DNA of 64,000 bases from Laburnicola sp. R22_1. Taxonomy: Eukaryota; Ascomycota; Dothideomycetes; Pleosporales; Didymosphaeriaceae. Below, piece after piece: positions 55,536 to 64,000 of the stretch. The notes below the pieces were generated by a model, which was not told the origin of the DNA, searched no databases, and saw nothing but the letters and a program-made list of their open reading frames with translations. The first letter of the stretch is position 1, and every line of letters begins with the position of its first letter. The stretch spans positions 4,526,001-4,590,000 of the forward strand of contig JACONQ010000002.1 in NCBI GenBank assembly GCA_014281115.1, given 5' to 3'. The position numbers and the translations under genes are program-made.

Positions 55536-56680
55536 ATAGATAGAGTCCTTACGCTAATTGCCTACTTTTTTATTAAATATACCCTTATAAAGGCAAACTA
55601 TATAATTTGTAATAAGAAGATGCTTATAGTAATTAAGGTAACTATGAAGTAGTATAATATACTTTAAGCTATTCCTTACGTATTTATATTTACTAATTAT
55701 AAGAACCTTATATACTTTATAAAGTCTAAAAGATTAGATAAGACATATATACGCTAGGCTAATACCTTTAGTAAATATAATATAATATTCTAGTATAGAC
55801 TAGGAACTATTAACTTAAGAGTAGATACTCTCTTATAATACTAGTAAGATATGCCTATAGATAATAAACATAATTAGATTAAGTCTTATAAAATTTAACT
55901 TCTTAGAAAAGTCCCTTTAAAGAATAGAAATATAGAGCTTTAGATATTTATAGGACTAGTAATATAAGCCCTACCTAAAAGGCTTAACCTCTTTAGAAAA
56001 GAAGAAAGCAGAGCTAAATATAAAAAACACTAGTTTCCTTCTTCTTACTTATTAAAAGAGTTTCCTTTTAGACCTAAAATACACCCCCTAGTAGACCTAG
56101 ACTTAGATAAACTATAGTTCTATAGCTTAGAGAAAAGTTTCATACTAAAGGAAGTAAAGAAGTATATTTTCTATTATAGACGCACCTTTTCCTTCTCTCT
56201 AAATCTAAAGGTTGCTATTTACAAGTATAATATTAACAATACTAGTTACTTATAGTACTAGAAATAAAAATAAGTCCTAGACTAGAAACTTCTATAGATA
56301 ATACTAATTGCTATAGTCTATAACTCTCCTATATCTAAGTAGTTAGAGAGGAGATTACCTATATACTAGTTGCTAAATATTACTTCTTTTTAGGAATATT
56401 AGACTTTATCTATAAGTTTATTAAGAATTATAATATATATAAAAGAACTAAACTATAAAGAAATATAAAATAAGAGTTACTAAAATCTCTTCCTCTTCTT
56501 AACTAGATATAGAAGGAGATCTTTATCAACTTTATTATTAAGCTTTTTATAAATAAAGAGAATATAAATATAATAGTAGTGTATAATAGGCTAGGAAAAG
56601 AAATAGTCTTAGTCCTCCTACTAAACTTAGAGGTAAAAACTAGAATAGAGGCATTCCTCTATTATAGTATAGTCTACTAT

Positions 56681-56728
56681 TAGCTTTCTAACGCTATAAC
56701 TTCGTAGCTTTCTAACGCTATAACTTCG
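56681..56728. repeat. Perfect 24-bp tandem duplication
   Basis: Two identical copies of a unit starting TAGCTTTCTAACGCTATAAC, just upstream of the Pg8 insertion. Identity in a heavily mutated region implies a late event. Confidence 0.9.
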
Positions 56729-56753
56729 AACTATAGAGTTTAATTTATAAGTA

Positions 56754-58609
56754 ACGTACCGTATAGGGATTTGCACTATATGGGGATTTGCACTATCTAA
56801 GCGAGTCTCGCCTTCTTTAACTGCGTCCTACTCGCCACCACATTATCTAATTCTTTCTCTAATACTTTAAATTAATTTTCAAACTTATTAGTTCTATTAC
56901 TATTATTAGCTTCCTCTACTAGCTGCTTTTGTAGGCGACTGTGTAGTTATTTTGTAACTAGCGTCGCCTTAGTATCTTAAGCTACTCCTAATACCTTTAG
57001 CGTATTATACACGTATTTACCCTCTAATTAGACTCTTTTCTCTTTAGTCCTTTTCTTTTGTTACTAGAGCATCTAATCCTTCTCTTCTAGCTGCTAACAA
57101 AGTAGAACTAGCTTAGCATTCTATGTTTCTACTATATGGGTTACTTAGTTAACGTAGCGCTTTGCCTCTAATAGAAGCCCTAGTACTTCTGTAAGCATAG
57201 CATTAAGTCGCACATTTAATTTACAAAGCTTAGTACTGTCTAGAGGCGAGCTTTTTAGTAGGGCAAAGTCTAGGTCGCCTTATTCTATTAGTGTGCGTGG
57301 CTTTAAGGCTCGTTATAGGTCTAACAAGAATAGCTACTTTAGAAACTTCTTTAGATCTAAAGGGATTAGGCTAGCTCCTTTCTATCTACCTAGAATATTA
57401 TTAACTATAACAGCCTTCTTACAAGCCCTTTTAAACATCTGCACCTATTCTTAACGTAAGATACGCTGCTAGCTAAGTTAGAAAATCTAGTTAGTCTTAG
57501 ATACGTGCGCACGCTTAAATGCAGAGAACACTCTAATATTAAGTAGTTAAAGAATATGCAAGCAGTGCAGCAGCATAATAAGGAGATTAATATTATTCTC
57601 TATACAGTGCGCAATAAAATCGGCTTAAATATAGCTTCTATAGCTATCTGCAATTAAAAGTTGTTAATAGGTAACTTCTTCCCTCTGTGTTAATAGCTTA
57701 AATATCTTAACTAGCTAGTATAGACTAAGGGCATTTAATGTTTAGCTATTCTTACTAACTCTCTAGTGCTAGTTAACAGGTGCTTTAGGTAGAATCTAGC
57801 TTATGTTAAGGTTCTAGCCCTTAAAGATAAGGAGCGGTAAAAGAGCTTAACCAGCAGTGTTAATATATTTAACATTAGTTACTTACTCCTACTTCCCTCC
57901 TAAAACCATATTCTTCTAGTTATAGTTAATAGGAATAAGTACGCGCGTTATCTAGCTCTCTCTAACCCTAAAATCTAACTTGTCTATATTCCACACGTCT
58001 TAAAGTTCGTACAAATACTTATTAAATAGCGTAGCAATAGTATTAAACTAGCCTTTTACTACCTTAAACATGGCTCTATTAAATCGCGTATTGTCTAGCT
58101 AGCGGACATAGATACCTTGTATTATAGGATAGCAATTTAGGAAGCAATACATCTATTTGTGGCTAATAGGCATAGTTGTTTTGGCAATAGCTTTAGATCC
58201 AAAGTTATATTAGACGCGACGCGCGCGCAGTAATTTAGCTATCTCTAGCAATAATAATAGTAAGAGAAGCGTTCTAGCTACAGTATAACATATAATCCAT
58301 CTAATTAATAATTTCTCTTCTATAATTAAGAGGATTTGTTAGTGTACAGCGGCCTATAAGTGTGATTGTTCTCTAGTCATCCTCTAGCTTAAAGTATAAC
58401 GCAAAACTTTGAAGTGCGTAGCAGCAGCGTATAGTCTAGAGAAGTCTCTTTTTTTAATTGCTTAGATTGCATCTTGTATCTTAGATTTGTTTTAAGTCGC
58501 CTTAGAGCTTTTTCTATAGCCTATAGCAAAAGTTATAGAGTTGTAAAGTAGGTAGGTCTAACTTAGATAGTGCAAATCTTCATACGGTGCAAATCCCCAT
58601 ACAGTACGT
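56754..58609 (-). mobile_element. Pogo/Fot-like DNA transposon Pg8
   Basis: 1856 bp, TA duplication 56752-56753 and 58610-58611. TIR starts ACGTACCGTATAGGG. GGGATTTGCAC at 56766 and 56783 (17-bp period). Minus-strand transposase, heavily mutated: LLIADSYRSY and an LQPLNI-type block are readable around 57540-57660. Inserted in the gypsy integrase. Confidence 0.85.
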
Positions 58610-58890
58610 TAATTTTTAGAGGTATATATATAAAAGAATAAAAATCTAAAGAAGATTATCCTCTTTTAAGTATTTAGAGACTAATAGCACTAAAACATAT
58701 AGAAACTTTGTAATTAAGGCCTACCTCTATACTTTTATATAATAGGATTAGAAGAATTAGGCCTTATACTACCTTATAGTGCAAATAGCTATTAATAGGT
58801 AAGAAGCTACTTCTACTAAAGTAGCACTATTTTTTCTTTAGTATAGGTATAATATAAATCTAGCTAAGCTAAACGCAAAGATAGAAGCTA

Positions 58891-60677
58891 AGCTCGCGCA
58901 CAAGGAACTCGCGCACCCCTAGTACTCGCGCACCCCACCAAATCGCGCACCCGCACAAAAAAGACGCGTATTTTATTAACGCCTATTCTAATTGCCACTC
59001 CATGCACATAGATTGAAAGGTAGTATCAGGCGCTGCCCTCCCTGTAGCTATAGCACGCCTCTGAGCTCTAGGCCTAGAGCTCTGAGCTTCTGCAGCAGCA
59101 GCTTGATTAACTGTACGCTTGATACTCTTAATATCAGCAAATCTTTGGTTGTAATCTACAGTGATTCGTTTCCGCTTTTTCTGAGAGCTAGTAGCCTCTA
59201 GTTGATACTGTAGGCGAGAGATTATTAATTCCTGCTTTGCTGCTTAACTATTGCTAATAGCTATTACCTTGCTCATTTTTTGGAATGCCTGGCGCGTAGG
59301 TTTTAATAGCTCTTGTGACCTCTTAATATGTTTCTGAGTTGCGTACACGTCCTGAGGTTTCTGAGGGGTGCGATAGAGCGTATTGATCGCGTTGAGGTCC
59401 TGAGGTAGGCGTGGCGGCGTTGCTGGCCTGCCTATAACCTGTGAGGATAGAAGTACCTGATTAGGGTTATAGGGAACAAGACCAGCAGCGCGCTAGCCAG
59501 CCCGAATCACCCTCTCTGAGAGGCCTTCCTCTCTGGCTAGGTGGTAGTAGCTAATAAAGCGCGCCTTCTTAATAGGCGCGGCGTCGTCGAGGCTCGCTAG
59601 GTTGTGTATGTGATTTTTATAGTTCGACTTAATAACTAAGAACCCTAATAGATCTAGCGGCTGTAGGAGGTGTGTTAAATAAGCTGGTAGAAATAGAAGC
59701 TCTACTCAAGCCTGCTTGCAAGCCCAGAGGAACTTAATATTCACATGGCTACTATGCGCGTCGCAGAGGAGTAGCCGGTATTGGCTACCCTTAGGCGCTG
59801 ATTCTGGTAGAAAGAGCTGGCGCAACTACTTAAGGCCTATTTCCTGCGAGGTCCACCCATTCTCTAAGGTTGTATAGAGCCAATTTGGTATAGATACTAG
59901 AAACTAGGTTGTTTGTAGGCTCTGGCCTTTAAAAATAACAGCGCAGGGCAGCTTCTACCCTGTAGCTGATACAGCCTTAATTATTGAGACCTACTCGCGA
60001 TTCTCTGGCGACTTGATGTAAGCCTTTCTTTTTTGGCTATTTGCGAGCACCCTGGAGTTGGTATCTACACTAAGGGCAATACTAGTCTTATTAATATTCT
60101 AGATATTCTCTGCCTGTATGCCTAGCCTAATTCTGACGCGCTCAAATAGCTTAAGAAACGCGTTGATTTGTTCTGGTGTAGCTGCCTTAGCGCGGCTTGT
60201 ATCTAGCTTTCTCCCTATAATAGAAGCAACGCGTGGGTTGCGCTGTATAAAGTGTTGCATCTACCTTTTGCCTAGAGGCTCTACGTTGCTGTTCATATAG
60301 AGAATTTGGGTCGCCATTTCTCGAGCGCGCGCGTGCGAGGGAGGGTAGCCATTGGTATCCTGCTTAAGAATCCACTCTACTAGGAAGCTTTCTTGATCCG
60401 GTGTCAATCGCTGCTGGTTGGCGTGGCTGGCGCGTCTGTTCGCTATGCCACCTAGTCGATCGCGTAGGGTGGAGGGAGGAACACCATAGGCCTTTGCGGC
60501 GGCTTGTTGGCTTGTAAAAACGCCAGCATTGTATTGCGCGATAGCAAATTGTATACTCTGCTCGCGTATATCCATATTGAACAAGAAGTGTTGATAAAAT
60601 ACGCGTCTTTGTGAGGGGGCGCGATTTGGTGGGGGTGCGCGAGAACTAGGGGTGCGCGAGTTCCTTGTGCGCGAGCT
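58891..60677 (-). mobile_element. Pogo/Fot-like DNA transposon Pg9, twin of Pg4
   Basis: 1787 bp, TA duplication 58889-58890 and 60678-60679. TIR and internal CTCGCGCAC repeats as in Pg4. Same length and frame as Pg4 but inverted, 28 kb away. Inserted in gypsy pol. Confidence 0.92.
58983..60575 (-). pseudogene. Pg9 transposase, RIP-inactivated
   Basis: 1593-bp frame from ATG 60575 to TAG 58985-58983, collinear with the Pg4 transposase, no indels. Stops include TAG at 60263-60261 (TGG in Pg4) and the TAG shared with Pg4 in the NI.NI block; the Pg4 stops at 29169 and 29646 are CGA and CAG here. Domains as in Pg4. Confidence 0.88.
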
Positions 60678-61290
60678 TATTAATTATTTCTAGTAGAATA
60701 TATAACTATTAAAGTCTACTAAAGGTTTATTATAGAAGTTTTAAGAAGTTTTTATATTTATTTAAGCTAAAATAGCTAAGTCCTAATAAGAGTAGGAATA
60801 GAAATTAAACTAGCACTAAAGAGACACTCTAGTATTAAAGAAAGAAGATAAAGTTTAGCCCTAGTATAAAGACTACTTATCTAACTCCTAACCTAATAAA
60901 AAGCTAAACTAAAAAGATATAAAGTTTATAGTTATATATGTAGTAGATTTCTATAATATAGAGTTTAATATTCTATTTAGAGTTTATCTAATGTTCTTAG
61001 TAAGTTGTCTCTACTTAGCTAGAGAAGATTCTTTTTCTAGCTAGATTATAAATAATAGGAAACTAAAAACTATTATTATTAAAAAGAAGAGGAATAAGTT
61101 ATAAAAGATATTCTAGCTAAAAAACTTACCTATAAGGGGAGGAGGCTATAGAGATTACTCTAATAAGTTAAGTAGTTAGATAATACTAATCTAACTTAGA
61201 AATTTACTATAAATCTCTCTACTATAGAAGTATTAGATTACTAGGAAATATACACCTTTCTATTCTAAAATAATAATTAAAAGTTACTTA

Positions 61291-62195
61291 TAACCTTTTC
61301 TAGAAGCTCTTTAAACTAATAAATATACTATAGCTTCTGGCATAGAAGTTATATCTCTGGTAGAGAACTTAAGAGGCCCTTACTAAAAGGAACTTACGAT
61401 AAGTCTAGACCTCTAGCCTCTCTTACTAATTACTTAGGGATTAGTAAGAGATAAGACTATAATCTACTTAGAAGAGTAGAAAATACTTAAAAATGTATAC
61501 TAAAGTATTTAAAAGTTTTAGCTCTAATATAAGTAGATAGAAGAAAAAGAATTATTCTTCCTATAATAAAATAATATAGGTCCTAAGTAATAGAAGGTAG
61601 AGCAATTAGGAAGTAGAGAAGGGGGCTATTTAAAGAGGAATATTATAAAAAAGAAAAAATACATATAGTATAGCTAAAGGAACTAAATATTTAAGGAGCT
61701 AAGTTTATAGCTTATCTATAGTTATAAAGTTATAGACTATTTAAGAAAATGTCGCTAAACTTCTATAATAGAGCTAAATATAAGAGTAGAAAAATTCTAA
61801 TATCCTAAAAGAATAAATAGGAATACTACTCCTTCTTAATAGACTTACCATTACCTAAAGCAGAATTAAGAACTATCCCTTAACTTTTTTATAAATAATA
61901 ATAATTTAATTAGAACTAATAGCTATAAAATCTAGAACCTTTTTCATACACTCTAAAAGAGTAGTAATTTTATAACCTCTTAATATCTTGCTAAAGTAGA
62001 TAGTCTCTATAATGTCTAGAATAATCTTAACTAGATCTTTACAGAAAGGCTTAAGAATAGGCAAAGTAAGAGGAGCAAGTAGCTATAGTATAATATTAGC
62101 TAAGAAAGACAACTTTAAAATCTAGAACTTATAGTAAGTTTATTAAAAGAAGCTTAAAAGGTAGGATAAGTATTCTATTAAACTATAAAACTTTA
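61291..62195. other. AT-rich RIP-mutated DNA
   Basis: No gene recognised; presumably the gypsy 3' end. I could not find a right LTR. Confidence 0.4.
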
Positions 62196-63334
62196 GTTGG
62201 CTTGGCAAATACCTTTTGTAACCTTTTTTTTAGTTTAATCTTAAAGTAGATTAATATAGAAGATTATTATGTACTATATATAGCACCTAATTCTAATTAA
62301 AGACTAACCTTTAATATCTAGCAATGCGATAATAGTTTAAACTTACTCGTACCTCCTAATATCTATAATCGCCTAGTTTTAATATAAGGTTTACTTATAG
62401 CGTATATAGTATACCTAGCTTATTACTACTACTATTATTACTTATTTACGCTTATCCGCTAAAATAACTAACTTAATAGCAATAATAGTAATAATAATTA
62501 GGAGGATCTTGCAAATCTATATAACACTCTTAATACTATATAGCTTATTAATAAATACCTTATTATCCTCCTTTTGCATCTCCTACTAAATAATTCTACT
62601 ACTATTAAGGAGTAATTACGTCTACTAAAGTAAGAATATAGTTATACTATCCTTTGCGTACTAGACTAGCTACTAGCCTAACTAGTATATAAGAATAGCC
62701 TTATAAATAGTTAAGTATACCTATCTATTGCGCTAGATAAGTTTATAGATAAAATAGAACTCTAGTATAATTACTTTAATAGCTACTTTAGTAGTAGTAG
62801 TGCGCATCTTTAGTATATACTTTTTAGTAATAGTAAGTACTTCTTTAGAAATAATATTAATACCTAGAAGAATAGTAGGGTGTAGAGAGATAATAGGAGA
62901 TTTGTTAAGACAATCTTAATATAGCAATAAAGTAATAGTGTATCTAGTATGTATTACTCTTATTCTACTACTTATAAGAAACATACCTATTAATATATTA
63001 ACTTATATTATTTATAATAATCTAGACAGTATTTTACAACTTTAAATAGCAGTTTATAAGTTAAAATAGTAAAGGAAAGATAGCTTATAGTATGGCTACG
63101 CTAAAGTCTTATTTCTCCTAAAGTTCTAAGTAGCCTCTTTGTAAAAAATTTGCCTATAGGAGTAGCCCTACGCTAATACTACTAAGCTCGCTTAGTAGTT
63201 TAAACGCGCTTTTTTTGTTATTATCTTTTTACGCCTGTTTTAATTACTAAGTAGGGGACTTTGCCCTTTTTGTTATGTTATTTAAGATAAAAGCCTTTGT
63301 TATCCTACCCCTAGGTAGATAAAATAACGCCACA
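62196..63334 (+). mobile_element. Family X copy 7 (full length, about 1.14 kb)
   Basis: Starts GTTGGCTTGGCAAATACC, ends AAATAACGCCA. Flanks TATAAAACTTTAG and TATAAAAATTTAA agree at 11 of 13 positions. Collinear with copies 2 and 5 over the whole length. Confidence 0.7.
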
Positions 63335-64000
63335 TATAAAAATTTAACGCAAAAGCTCTATATCTTATTTAGAATATTTAGTATTTGTATTATTTGCTTT
63401 TTAAGCTTTAGATTAAGCACTCTAAATAGTAGACCTATACTTATAGATAAAGATATTAAGATAAGCTTACTAAAAATTAATAAAAGGCTTACTAGTATAA
63501 TCCTTACTATAGAGAATATATTCTAGAATAAGGTTAGTAAACTTAGTTTTAGTAAAGTTCTCTTATAAGCTATTCTAAACTTAGGATATAAATTAGTAAG
63601 AAAGAGGTTTACTAAAGAACTATTATACTTTACCTAAGTACTTACTAAAGTAAAGACTATAAGCCTTATAGTTATACTTTTTTAAAAGCCTTTATGTATA
63701 AAGAATAAACTACTTAAGGCAGCACTAGTGGAACTTTTTATAAAGATAGGCAGCTTTAAAAATAAAGTTCTTAGATATTATATAGATAGCTTTAAGTGTC
63801 TTCTAATTATCCTTAGGTTTTTAAAAACTACTTAGAATTAGTAAGGAATAACGTAGAAGAACTAAAAACTAATTTTTGTAATAGTTCTTTATAGTCTTAT
63901 TATATGTAAACTTTTTAAAATCTTTTATACTATAGGTATTTAGAGTAGAAAGTAAAGGCTTGCTATTATAAGTAGAAGTGCTGTAAGTTAAATTTTTATA
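63335..64000. other. AT-rich RIP-mutated DNA to the window end
   Basis: No feature recognised. Confidence 0.5.

Larger units (their letters stand above)
54290..61290 (+). pseudogene. Ty3/gypsy (chromodomain type) pol relic, split by S copy c, Pg8 and Pg9
   Basis: Reverse transcriptase blocks about 54300-54900 (LNTLLKKT, WLVVPFRLANA, YINNILILS where YLDDILI is expected), RNase H about 55130-55700, integrase zinc-finger and core start about 56270-56690 (FINFIIKL where a DFIT motif is expected), a later integrase block about 58770-58860 (INR.EATSTKVALFFL), and after Pg9 the FHPVFHVxLL-like segment and a chromodomain-like ending (about 60960-61280). The order RT-RNase H-integrase defines Ty3/gypsy. 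Saturated with TAG/TAA. Confidence 0.75.

Overview
The window looks like the genome of a filamentous ascomycete with a two-compartment layout; a Dothideomycete such as a Pleosporales species is my guess from gene style, not something I can prove. Introns are short (46-57 bp, GTAAGT/GTGAGT donors, CTAAC/CTGAT-like branch sites). From about 15.1 kb to the end the DNA is very AT-rich, and old coding frames are interrupted mostly by TAG/TAA/TGA codons where Gln, Trp or Arg is expected. That is the signature of repeat-induced point mutation (RIP: CpA to TpA on either strand).

Gene compartment, 1-14.9 kb. A long multi-exon minus-strand gene (1-3585) of unknown function carries a nonsense codon and frame breaks; one 818-bp intron holds nine small hairpins. 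Next come a secreted PAN/Apple-like, Ser/Thr-rich protein (3944-5049, minus), a decayed MFS sugar-transporter fragment (5676-6345, minus), and a long gene-poor stretch carrying a dispersed GTTACCCCAGGATAAG-like motif and a 79-bp tandem repeat. Then a class I SAM methyltransferase (10043-11206, plus) converges on a GH31 alpha-xylosidase (11392-13374, minus). At the border lies a dead alpha/beta-hydrolase of the homoserine O-acetyltransferase-like type (13926-14832, plus).

Transposon compartment, 15.1-64 kb. I found nine pogo/Fot-like DNA transposons with exact TA duplications (called Pg1-Pg9 here), one Ty1/copia element with matching LTRs and a 5-bp duplication, a chromodomain Ty3/gypsy pol relic, a gag relic of another retroelement, and three short families (called X, Y and S) whose copies have 10-15-bp target duplications and variable truncation at one end only, as expected for target-primed reverse transcription. 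Insertions are nested up to three deep: Y contains Pg3 and copia, and copia contains Pg4; the gag relic contains X5, which contains Pg5; gypsy pol contains an S copy, Pg8 and Pg9. The pogo elements are the least mutated and therefore probably the youngest layer.

No intact transposase or reverse transcriptase is visible, so the array looks dead. The most interesting signals are: (1) every pogo-like family has a TIR with a family-specific motif repeated directly at 17-bp spacing, the length of a CENP-B box; (2) the X, Y and S families with their duplications; (3) the hairpin array with compensatory stem changes; (4) RIP turning catalytic Asp codons into Asn.
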